A stretch of DNA of 7,423 nucleotides. Source: Nitrospina sp. (lineage in GTDB: Bacteria > Nitrospinota > Nitrospinia > Nitrospinales > Nitrospinaceae). The DNA lies in NCBI GenBank assembly GCA_004357365.1, contig SMVT01000130.1, positions 1-7,423 on the forward strand. The letters are read 5' to 3'. The notes beneath the pieces are model-generated. The model ran no database searches, had not been told where the DNA came from, and saw nothing but the letters and a program-made list of their open reading frames with translations. Position numbers and translations under genes: made by a program. Positions 1 to 5,630 of the stretch are shown in pieces. Numbering within the stretch: position 1 is the stretch's first letter; every line of letters begins with the position of its first letter.

Positions 1-7
1 CCCCTCC

Positions 8-649
8 TCATTTCCATTTCCAATCCTGGTTGACCGAGCTGGACGGATCCCACAGCACCTCTTCTTCGCCCATGGTGCAGGCGACCCATCTGCTGAACAC
101 GAAAAAGGTGTCGGACAGCCGGTTGATGAAGGCGATTGCATGAGCCCCCACTGCCTCTTTTCGGCTGAGGGTCACCATACACCGCTCGGCCCGCCGGCAC
201 ACCGTCCGGCATTGATGCAAAAACGCGTTGACCGGCGTGCCTCCCGGCAAAACAAAACTGTCCAGCGGTTCCAGCTCTTCGTTCATGGTGTCGATGACCT
301 GTTCCAGCCATTGCACCTGCTGTTCCGTCATGGTGGCCACCTGCCCTTTTTTGGGAGGATTTTTCGGGTCGCAGGCCAGCTCATGCCCGAGGTCGAACAG
401 CCATTGCTGGAGAGTCTGCAGAATACCGTCGAATTTATCGCGGCGGTCCGAAACCGGTTTTTGACTGTTGAAGGTGCGCACCAACCCGACCAGGGAATTC
501 AACTCGTCGACCGTGCCGATAGCTTCCATGCGGGGATGATCCTTGGCAATGCGGATACCCCCGACCAGCGAGGTCTCGCCTTTATCCCCGGTTTTCGTGT
601 AAACCCGGCCGATGCGCACTACTTTTTTCTTTTTAATGAGCTTTTTCAT
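8..649 (-). CDS. pduO: PduO-type cob(I)alamin (corrinoid) adenosyltransferase
   Basis: This 213-residue cytoplasmic enzyme would transfer the adenosyl group of ATP to cob(I)alamin, giving adenosylcobalamin. Seen in the sequence: the N-terminal ATP-binding signature YTKTGDKGETSLVGG (17-31), GTVDELNS (45-52), LPGG (134-137), CRRAER (151-156) and NRLSD (176-180). These occur in the order typical of the PduO/MMAB/YvqK family, and the length is normal for it. The start at 649 is the first ATG, but it has no clear Shine-Dalgarno. It gives an odd lysine-rich N-terminus (MKKLIKKKK) before the ATP loop; a GTG at 619 is an alternative start and has no better ribosome site. The gene is transcribed away from the pyrimidine operon and shares only the intergenic region with it. 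Nothing else of a cobalamin pathway is visible, so the cofactor's user (for example a mutase or reductase) cannot be told. The family call is firm; the gene symbol is a family label. Confidence 0.93.
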   Translation of the reverse strand: MKKLIKKKKVVRIGRVYTKTGDKGETSLVGGIRIAKDHPRMEAIGTVDELNSLVGLVRTFNSQKPVSDRRDKFDGILQTLQQWLFDLGHELACDPKNPPKKGQVATMTEQQVQWLEQVIDTMNEELEPLDSFVLPGGTPVNAFLHQCRTVCRRAERCMVTLSRKEAVGAHAIAFINRLSDTFFVFSRWVACTMGEEEVLWDPSSSVNQDWKWK

Positions 650-657
650 GATTTTTC

Positions 658-686
658 TTGACTTGGTTGACCCCGGTTATTATATT
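658..686 (+). promoter_or_regulatory. Sigma70-type promoter of the pyr operon
   Basis: A -35 box TTGACT (658-663, 5 of 6 to TTGACA) and a -10 box TATATT (681-686, 5 of 6 to TATAAT) are separated by exactly 17 bases. Transcription should begin near 692-695, only about 8-12 bases before the PyrR-binding stem-loop. The placement immediately upstream of an attenuator, in the only sizeable gap before pyrR, supports the call. The start site itself is inferred. Confidence 0.75.
679..684 (-). promoter_or_regulatory. Possible -10 box for the divergent adenosyltransferase gene
   Basis: The + strand ATTATA at 679-684 reads TATAAT on the - strand, a perfect sigma70 -10 hexamer about 30 bases upstream of the ATG at 649. 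No good -35 is seen at 16-18 bases: the candidate near 702-707 reads AAGAGG. A TG lies two bases, not one, before the hexamer, so it is not a canonical extended -10. It overlaps the -10 of the pyr promoter by four bases. AT-rich sequence could produce this match by chance. Confidence 0.35.
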
Positions 687-702
687 CAATCTTAACATAG
701 AC

Positions 703-735
703 CTCTTTAAGACAGTCCCGAGAGATTGTCAAGGG
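703..735 (+). promoter_or_regulatory. PyrR-binding stem-loop in the pyr leader RNA
   Basis: The upper stem GACAGT (711-716) pairs with ATTGTC (725-730), with one G-U pair, and closes the loop CCCGAGAG (717-724). A lower stem CTCTT (703-707) pairs with AAGGG (731-735), leaving a short one-sided TAA bulge (708-710). The stretch AGTCCCGAGAGATT (714-727) matches the PyrR binding-loop consensus as I recall it (ARUCCNGNGAGGYU) at 13 of 14 positions; only A725 departs, where G is expected. A lower stem, one-sided bulge, upper stem and purine-rich loop are the known architecture of the PyrR target in Bacillus. PyrR with UMP or UTP should bind and stabilise it. The downstream pyrR gene supports this strongly. 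The 3' strand of the lower stem doubles as the Shine-Dalgarno of a leader ORF. Confidence 0.85.
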
Positions 736-736
736 A
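731..736 (+). promoter_or_regulatory. Shine-Dalgarno of the leader ORF, sequestered in the PyrR hairpin
   Basis: AAGGGA lies seven bases before the ATG at 744, a near-consensus Shine-Dalgarno at suitable spacing. Five of its six bases (731-735) form the 3' strand of the lower stem of the PyrR-binding hairpin. The site should therefore be free when the hairpin is open and masked when PyrR holds it closed. Confidence 0.55.
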
Positions 737-743
737 TCGCGCC

Positions 744-800
744 ATGAACGCACTTTATATTATAGGCAGAATAGGGTTTCCTCCGCAGGATTTGTCCTGA
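744..800 (+). CDS. Putative 18-residue pyr leader peptide
   Basis: An ATG at 744 opens an 18-codon frame, MNALYIIGRIGFPPQDLS, ending at TGA 798-800. It has an AAGGGA Shine-Dalgarno at seven bases. Its second half is the 5' arm of the intrinsic terminator, and its stop codon starts inside the 3' arm. A ribosome that translated to the stop would cover the terminator stem and should favour read-through into pyrR. The peptide sequence itself shows no recognisable motif, so any role is probably in the act of translation. Leader peptides are known in pyr attenuators (E. coli pyrBI, and a PyrR-linked model in Thermus). An 18-codon frame can arise by chance; the ribosome site, position and stop placement are what support it. 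Confidence 0.5.
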   Translation: MNALYIIGRIGFPPQDLS

Positions 801-814
801 GGGGGATTTTTTTT
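779..814 (+). terminator. Intrinsic terminator (attenuator) before pyrR
   Basis: The inner stem CAGGA (786-790) pairs with TCCTG (795-799) around a TTTG loop. After one G-A mismatch (785/800), the outer stem TCCTCC (779-784) pairs with GGGGGA (801-806), with one T-G pair. Eight Ts follow at 807-814. A strong hairpin and U-tract lying after the promoter and 22 bases before the pyrR ATG can only be an attenuator of this operon; no upstream + strand gene needs a terminator here. Complementarity between its 5' arm and the PyrR loop is limited: GGA 788-790 to TCC 716-718, and CTC 781-783 to GAG 722-724. A Bacillus-style antiterminator is therefore possible but not obvious. Confidence 0.88.
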
Positions 815-836
815 GTCCCAAGCCGGGCGGCACCGC

Positions 837-1373
837 ATGAATAATTTACTGATGAACGCCGAGGAAATGAACCGGGCGATCACCCGCATCGCTCACGAAA
901 TCCTCGAAAAAAACAAGGGGACACGTGATCTGGCGTTGGTCGGGATCCGTACTCGGGGGGTCCTGCTGGCCAGCCGCCTGGGGGAGAAGATCAAGGACAT
1001 TGAAAAGGTCACCCTCGATATGGGCATTCTCGATATCACGCTGTACCGGGACGATTTGGCCACCGGCAAGGACAAACCAGTCTTGCGGGACACCGACATC
1101 CCGTTTGCCATCGACGGCAAAAAAGTGGTGCTGTGCGACGACGTGCTGTTTACGGGGAGGACCATACGCGCGGCCATCGATGCGCTGATGGATTTCGGAC
1201 GGCCGGCCCAGGTGCTCCTGGCGGTTTTGATCGACCGCGGCCACCGGGAACTGCCCTTTCGGCCCGATTTTGTCGGAAAAAATATTCCGACTTCAAAAAG
1301 CATGACGGTCAAGGTTCAAATGACCGGGGAAGACCCGGAAGATCAGGTCATCGTGATCGATAACAAAGAATAA
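837..1373 (+). CDS. pyrR: PyrR: pyr operon attenuation regulator / uracil phosphoribosyltransferase
   Basis: PyrR senses UMP/UTP against PRPP and binds the pyr leader RNA. Family members often also convert uracil and PRPP to UMP. Seen: TRIAHE (16-21), DITLYRDD (66-73), the PRPP loop VVLCDDVLFTGRT (97-109), and the basic segment DRGHRELPFRPDFVGKNIPTSKS (133-155), which is almost Bacillus-like. The Thr, Arg and His of TRIAHE and the basic residues of the second segment correspond to positions implicated in RNA binding in Bacillus PyrR, so the protein looks competent as an attenuator factor. From the ATG at 837 it has 178 residues, against about 180 for the family. The frame is open back to a TTG at 813, but that codon lies in the terminator U-tract. 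A purine-rich GGGCGG (825-830) precedes the chosen ATG. It is the first gene after the attenuator, so it should be autoregulated; pyrB follows after four bases. Confidence 0.96.
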   Translation: MNNLLMNAEEMNRAITRIAHEILEKNKGTRDLALVGIRTRGVLLASRLGEKIKDIEKVTLDMGILDITLYRDDLATGKDKPVLRDTDIPFAIDGKKVVLCDDVLFTGRTIRAAIDALMDFGRPAQVLLAVLIDRGHRELPFRPDFVGKNIPTSKSMTVKVQMTGEDPEDQVIVIDNKE

Positions 1374-1377
1374 AGTT

Positions 1378-2313
1378 ATGAATCTGGCAGCCAAAGACAT
1401 TTTAGGAACCCAGCAGCTCAGCCTGGAGGAGATCGAAGGCATTCTGGACACGGCGGTGTCCTTCAAGGAAGTGTCGACCCGGAAGATCAAAAAGGTGCCC
1501 ACCCTGCGCGGAAGGACCATCATCAACCTGTTTTTCGAGGCCAGCACGCGCACCCGCACGTCGTTTGAAATTGCCGGCAAACGGTTGAGCGCGGATGTCA
1601 TCAACATTTCCAGCTCCACCAGCAGTACGGTGAAGGGTGAAAGCCTGATCGACACCGCCTACAATCTGGAAGCGATGAACCCCGACATCCTGATCGTGCG
1701 GCACTCGATTTCGGGCGTGCCGCACATGATCGCTTCACATATCAAATGCCCGGTGATCAACGCCGGGGATGGGGCACACGAGCACCCGACGCAGGCGTTG
1801 CTGGACCTGCTCACCATCCGCGAACACACCCAACAACTTGCCGGCTTGAAGGTGGCCATTGTCGGGGACATCGCGCACAGCCGCGTGGCGCGGTCCAATA
1901 TCCACGCCATGCTCAAATGCGGGATGGAAGTCACCGTGGTGGGCCCCCCGACCATGATCCCGGTCGGTATGGAATGTCTCGGCGTTAAGGTGCTGCACGA
2001 CCTGGAGCAGGCCGTTTCCCAGGTGGATGTGGTCATGATGCTCCGGATTCAGCTGGAACGACAGAATGAGGGTTTGTTTCCAAGTTTCCGGGAATACTCG
2101 AACCTGTTTTGCCTGACCGTGGACAAATTGAAACACAGCCGGAAGAATATCCTGATCATGCACCCCGGCCCGGTCAACCGCGGGGTGGAAATCGCGCTGG
2201 ACGTCATGGAAGGACCGCATTCGGTTATTCTCGATCAGGTCAATAACGGCGTCGCCCTGCGGATGGCGCTGATGTATCTTTTGCTGGGAGGCGGCAGTGA
2301 AACTGATCATTAA
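1378..2313 (+). CDS. pyrB: Aspartate carbamoyltransferase catalytic subunit
   Basis: PyrB joins carbamoyl phosphate and L-aspartate to form N-carbamoyl-L-aspartate, the committed step of UMP synthesis. Its 311 residues are normal for a catalytic chain. Seen: the carbamoyl-phosphate loop STRTRTSFE (56-64), the loop Lys in TVKGES (K86), HPTQ (136-139), GDIAHSRVARSN (163-174), the aspartate-site LRIQLERQ (222-229) and HPGPVNRG (262-269). All catalytic signatures are intact. No pyrI regulatory-chain gene is next to it, so allosteric control of the E. coli type is not indicated. In several bacteria lacking PyrI, PyrB forms a complex with dihydroorotase, and here pyrC overlaps it directly. The start at 1378 lies four bases after the pyrR stop, with only a weak purine run (AAAG) ahead of it, so translation is probably coupled to pyrR. 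Confidence 0.97.
   Translation: MNLAAKDILGTQQLSLEEIEGILDTAVSFKEVSTRKIKKVPTLRGRTIINLFFEASTRTRTSFEIAGKRLSADVINISSSTSSTVKGESLIDTAYNLEAMNPDILIVRHSISGVPHMIASHIKCPVINAGDGAHEHPTQALLDLLTIREHTQQLAGLKVAIVGDIAHSRVARSNIHAMLKCGMEVTVVGPPTMIPVGMECLGVKVLHDLEQAVSQVDVVMMLRIQLERQNEGLFPSFREYSNLFCLTVDKLKHSRKNILIMHPGPVNRGVEIALDVMEGPHSVILDQVNNGVALRMALMYLLLGGGSETDH
2286..2291 (+). promoter_or_regulatory. Shine-Dalgarno fixing the GTG start of pyrC
   Basis: GGGAGG sits five bases before the GTG at 2297, inside the 3' end of pyrB. It is one of the best ribosome sites in the window. It supports the GTG, which gives a typical dihydroorotase N-terminus (MKLIIKNGRVIDP), even though it makes the gene overlap pyrB by 17 bases. 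Confidence 0.8.
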
Positions 2314-3583
2314 AAACGGACGGGTGATCGATCCCGCCAACAACCTGGACGGCGAATACGATGTCCTGATCGACAAGGGGCTCATCCAGGCGGTCGCGCC
2401 CAGAGGCAAAATTTCGGCCAGGGATGCCGGTTCGGCAAAGATCATCGACGCCAAAGACTGCGTCGTGGCGCCGGGGTTTATGGACATGCACGTCCACTTC
2501 CGGGAACCCGGTTTCGAGTACAAGGAAACCATCGAGACCGGATGCGATTCCGCCGCCGCCGGGGGATTCACCACTGTCGCCATGATGCCCAATACTGATC
2601 CGGTCAATGACAACCGTTCGGTCACCGAACTGATGATCTCCCGGGCCAGGGCCCATGGCAAGATCCAGGCGCTCCCCATCGGTGCCATCACCCGCGGGCT
2701 TAAGGGAGAAACGTTGTCCGATATGGGAGATTTGAAGGAGGCCGGGGTCATCGCCTTTTCGGACGACGGGCGGCCGGTGATGAACAACCAGGTCATGCGC
2801 CATGCTCTGGAGTACAGCCGGATGTTCGACCTGCCCCTGATTCAGCACAGCGAAATCCTTGACCTGACTAAGGGCGGATGCATGAACGAGAGCCGCGTGT
2901 CCACCGAACTGGGGTTGAAGGGAATGCCCACCGAGGCGGAAGATATCATGGTGTACCGGGACATCGCCCTGCTCGAAAAAACCGGAGGCCGCCTGCACGT
3001 GGCCCACATCAGCAGTGGCGAATCGGTGGAGCTGGTCCGCCGGGCCAAGGCCCAGGGGTTGCCGGTGACCTGCGAGGTGGCGCCTCATCATTTCACTTTG
3101 ACCGACGAGTCAGTCCGGGGATACGACACCAACACCAAAATGAGCCCGCCGCTCAGAACCCAAAGCGACATCGATGCAATTAAAGCGGGACTGAAAGACG
3201 GAACTATTGATATAATTGCAACCGACCACGCCCCGCACGATCTGGTGGACAAGCAGGCAGATTATCATAGCGCCTGTTTCGGAATCGTGGGGCTGGAAAC
3301 CGCTCTTCCCCTCAGTCTTCGCCTGGTGGATGAAAACATCCTGACACTTCCGCAACTGGTGGCCAAACTGACTTCACGCCCGGCGGAAATTTTTAAGCTC
3401 GATCAGGGCGCCCTGGGCGTAGGCAAACAGGCGGATGTCGTGGTCTTCGATCCCCATCATGAATATACGGTCGAGGCCAGCCGGTTTAAATCGAAGAGCA
3501 AAAACTCCCCCTTTGACGGGTGGCAGGTCCGGGGCCAGGTCCGGCACACAATTTTTAACGGAAAAGTTATATATTCAAATTAA
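2297..3583 (+). CDS. pyrC: Dihydroorotase (type I, amidohydrolase superfamily)
   Basis: PyrC reversibly cyclises N-carbamoyl-L-aspartate to dihydroorotate, the third step of the pathway. Its 428 residues and motifs fit the type I dihydroorotases of Bacillus and Aquifex. Seen: HVHFREPG with metal-ligand histidines H65 and H67, MMPNTDP (96-102), FSDDGRP (154-160) supplying the bridging aspartate, QHSE with H184, HVAHISSGES with H237, and ATDHAPH with catalytic D310. The C-terminus VRGQVRHTIFNGKVI is the usual beta-sandwich end. All metal and catalytic positions seem present, so this is an active enzyme rather than the inactive pyrC' paralogue that accompanies PyrB in pseudomonads. The GTG start at 2297 has GGGAGG five bases upstream and overlaps pyrB by 17 bases, which suggests coupled synthesis and possibly a PyrB-PyrC complex (inference). 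Confidence 0.97.
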   Translation: MKLIIKNGRVIDPANNLDGEYDVLIDKGLIQAVAPRGKISARDAGSAKIIDAKDCVVAPGFMDMHVHFREPGFEYKETIETGCDSAAAGGFTTVAMMPNTDPVNDNRSVTELMISRARAHGKIQALPIGAITRGLKGETLSDMGDLKEAGVIAFSDDGRPVMNNQVMRHALEYSRMFDLPLIQHSEILDLTKGGCMNESRVSTELGLKGMPTEAEDIMVYRDIALLEKTGGRLHVAHISSGESVELVRRAKAQGLPVTCEVAPHHFTLTDESVRGYDTNTKMSPPLRTQSDIDAIKAGLKDGTIDIIATDHAPHDLVDKQADYHSACFGIVGLETALPLSLRLVDENILTLPQLVAKLTSRPAEIFKLDQGALGVGKQADVVVFDPHHEYTVEASRFKSKSKNSPFDGWQVRGQVRHTIFNGKVIYSN

Positions 3584-3630
3584 ATATAATATATTTATTA
3601 AAGTAATTTCTAGGTAATATCGGATTCAAT
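3584..3630 (+). other. AT-rich spacer between pyrC and carA
   Basis: This 47-base gap is the only real break in the operon and is far more AT-rich than its surroundings. It includes most of an inverted repeat, TAAATATA-A-TATATTTA (3581-3597), which has a one-base centre and so is better suited to DNA recognition than to an RNA hairpin. A TATAAT (3585-3590) is present but has no -35 at the right distance. There is no U-tract terminator. The carA ribosome site here is weak (GGA at 3622-3624, six bases before the ATG). An internal promoter for carA-carB is possible but unproven. Confidence 0.4.
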
Positions 3631-4758
3631 ATGGAAGGCATACTGGCACTGGCCGACGGTAAAACATTCAGGGGAACCCTATGCGGCGCCATGGGCGAAG
3701 CCGAAGGTGAGGTGGTTTTCAATACCAGCATGACCGGCTATCAGGAAGTGCTGACCGATCCATCCTATTGCGGCCAGATGGTGCTGATGACCTATCCGCT
3801 GATCGGAAACACCGGCATCAACCCGGAAGATTTTGAATCGGACCGGCCTTATTTGAGCGCGTTCATTATCAAGGAGCTGAGCCCCATTCCCAGCAACTGG
3901 CGGTCCCGGGAGACGCTGGATGAGTTTCTGAAAAGGCACGGCGTGGTGGGGCTTCAGGGGATCGACACCCGCGCTCTGACCCGCCATATCCGCGACCGGG
4001 GAGCCCAACAGGCCATCATCTCTAACGATCTCCCCAATCCCGCGGCCCTCATTGAAAAGGCCCAGGCGGCCCCCGGCATGGAAGGCAAAGATCTGGTCAA
4101 GGAGGTGACCTGCCGGGAACCTTACGACTGGGACCAGGGTGACTGGAATATCAAGCAGGGGTACTCCCGCATCTCCCATAACGGCACGGGGGATTACTTC
4201 TCCGTGGTGGCTTACGATTTCGGGATCAAGCGGAACATTCTCCGCCGGCTGACGCAGGTGGGCTGTAAAGTCCAAGTGGTTCCCGCCACCACCCCGGCGG
4301 AAACCGTGCTGGCAATGAAACCGGACGGCGTGTTTTTGTCCAACGGTCCGGGCGATCCGGCGGCCGTTCCTTACGCAATTGAAAACGTACGGGCGCTCAT
4401 CGGCAAAGTTCCCATTTTCGGCATTTGTCTCGGGCATCAGATTCTGAATCTGGCTCTCGGCGGTAAAACCTATAAACTCCGGTTCGGCCATCACGGCAGT
4501 AACCAGCCGGTCATGGACCTGGGCAAACGCAAGGTCGAGATCACTTCCCAAAACCACGGGTTCGCGGTGGACGATCAGACCGGAAGCGACGACGTAGAGA
4601 TCACCTGCATCAATTTGAATGACCGCACGGTCGAAGGCATCCGCCACAAGAAATACCCCGTGTCCTCCGTTCAATATCATCCCGAAGCCTCGCCGGGGCC
4701 ACAGGACTCGTCCTACCTGTTTCAGGATTTCGTAACGTTGATGAAGGAAAACCGATGA
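3631..4758 (+). CDS. carA: Carbamoyl-phosphate synthase small (glutaminase) subunit
   Basis: CarA hydrolyses glutamine and channels ammonia to CarB for carbamoyl phosphate synthesis, serving pyrimidines and usually arginine. Seen in its 375 residues: the N-terminal CPSase domain with FNTSMTGYQEVLTDPSY (30-46) and GLQGIDTRALTRHIR (107-121), then a class I glutamine amidotransferase domain from about residue 190. That domain has SNGPGDP (237-243), the nucleophile C266 in GICLGHQ, the FGHHGSNQPV segment (286-295), and the triad partners H350 and E352 in YHPEASPGP. The catalytic set is complete and the length typical. The ATG at 3631 gives the usual family N-terminus; an in-frame TAA at 3604 limits any extension. 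Its Shine-Dalgarno is weak. The stop overlaps the next gene as ATGA. Unusually, that next gene is not carB but an unrecognised protein. Confidence 0.97.
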   Translation: MEGILALADGKTFRGTLCGAMGEAEGEVVFNTSMTGYQEVLTDPSYCGQMVLMTYPLIGNTGINPEDFESDRPYLSAFIIKELSPIPSNWRSRETLDEFLKRHGVVGLQGIDTRALTRHIRDRGAQQAIISNDLPNPAALIEKAQAAPGMEGKDLVKEVTCREPYDWDQGDWNIKQGYSRISHNGTGDYFSVVAYDFGIKRNILRRLTQVGCKVQVVPATTPAETVLAMKPDGVFLSNGPGDPAAVPYAIENVRALIGKVPIFGICLGHQILNLALGGKTYKLRFGHHGSNQPVMDLGKRKVEITSQNHGFAVDDQTGSDDVEITCINLNDRTVEGIRHKKYPVSSVQYHPEASPGPQDSSYLFQDFVTLMKENR

Positions 4759-5630
4759 TTCGTGAAGACATCGACCAACTGATCGAAGAAATCACCCGAA
4801 CCCATCGCCCGGAAGACATTTTTGAAGCCAAAAAGGATTTCCAGGAAATTTCCGGTAAAATTTTTGAAGACGATAAATCCTATGAGTCCCGGATAGGCTC
4901 CTTTCTCGAGTGGTATACCTTCGATCGCGCCGCTCCCGACTCCGGCTTGACCCCTCTTCAGCATTACCTGCAAAACCTCGACCGGTCTATCGATCCCGAA
5001 AAAAAGGAACTGGCGGAAGCAATCTCCAAAAGCATCCACGGATTGTTTATCGCAAAAAAGATCAAAAGCGATTGTGTCTTCGTTGTGGATATTATGAACG
5101 ATCTCAAATACCAGGTGCTTGAAACCCAGGGGTCCACCCTGTTCAATTTCGATGATATTTTCGAAGGACGACTCATTCCGTACAAGGGCCAATTTTATTT
5201 TACCGATCATTTTTGTTATCACCCCAAGGCCACCGCCGGATTTATCTGGGCCAAGGTTAAGAGTTTAAACACTCAGGAGAAAGAAGCTCTCTCCCGTGAA
5301 AAGCGCCTCCTCAAAGACATCGCCATTCCCCGGAAGAAAATGAGCAAAATCACCGCCAAAATTGAAAAGTTAAACGGAAAATTTGCAGGTGTCACCAAAG
5401 AAAAAAAAATCCAGTCCCTTAAAGAGGAAATCGCCAAACTGGAAAGCCCGAAAGAGCAACTGGAAACGCAAATTTCGGACTTGGAACAGCAGTTGCGCGA
5501 ACTGAGGACCGTGGTCATCGAAGGGGAACACCACCACAACCGGTTTGCCTTCATCCGCAAGCTTTCGTACATGAACCTGAAGTGGGAGCGGTCCCGGCAA
5601 ATCGATGTCCGCGACATTTATCAAGACTGA
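4755..5630 (+). CDS. Unrecognised coiled-coil protein encoded between carA and carB
   Basis: I do not recognise this 291-residue protein. It has no signal peptide or membrane segment, so it is probably cytoplasmic. The N-terminal part (about 1-170) looks globular, with an acidic start, FLEWYTFDR (50-58) and TPLQHYL (66-72), then a hydrophobic stretch DCVFVVDIMND (106-116) and an aromatic segment GQFYFTDHFCYHP (145-157). Residues about 175-255 are rich in Lys, Glu and Gln. From I219 they show regular heptads: I219, L222, I226, L229, then L236, I240, L243, L247, L250, with P232 near the break. This predicts a helical coiled coil and oligomerisation. The gene overlaps carA by four bases (ATGA) and carB by one (TGATG), with AAGGA six bases before its ATG. 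It must be co-translated with both subunits, so a role tied to carbamoyl-phosphate synthase is a reasonable guess, not a demonstrated one. It appears more Lys- and AT-rich than its neighbours. Confidence 0.85.
   Translation: MIREDIDQLIEEITRTHRPEDIFEAKKDFQEISGKIFEDDKSYESRIGSFLEWYTFDRAAPDSGLTPLQHYLQNLDRSIDPEKKELAEAISKSIHGLFIAKKIKSDCVFVVDIMNDLKYQVLETQGSTLFNFDDIFEGRLIPYKGQFYFTDHFCYHPKATAGFIWAKVKSLNTQEKEALSREKRLLKDIAIPRKKMSKITAKIEKLNGKFAGVTKEKKIQSLKEEIAKLESPKEQLETQISDLEQQLRELRTVVIEGEHHHNRFAFIRKLSYMNLKWERSRQIDVRDIYQD

Noticed and set aside
667..672. TTGACC as the -35 box of the pyr promoter
   Set aside because: At 17 bases its partner would be TCTTAA, a poor -10. TTGACT at 658 pairs with TATATT at the ideal spacing.
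813..836. An upstream TTG start for pyrR, adding eight residues
   Set aside because: The TTG lies in the U-tract of the attenuator and has no suitable ribosome site. The ATG at 837 gives the normal PyrR length and N-terminus.
1735..2796. A long - strand open frame (353 codons) across pyrB and pyrC
   Set aside because: It lies antisense to two intact enzymes with full catalytic motifs and shows no recognisable motif; it is an open shadow frame in GC-rich coding sequence.
3585..3590. A perfect TATAAT as a promoter for carA
   Set aside because: No acceptable -35 at 16-18 bases and no extended -10, in a stretch so AT-rich that such hexamers occur by chance; kept only as a weak possibility in the spacer note.
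3679..4680. A - strand open frame of 333 codons opposite carA
   Set aside because: It is fully antisense to carA, which has a complete catalytic triad and normal length; the frame has no recognisable protein features.
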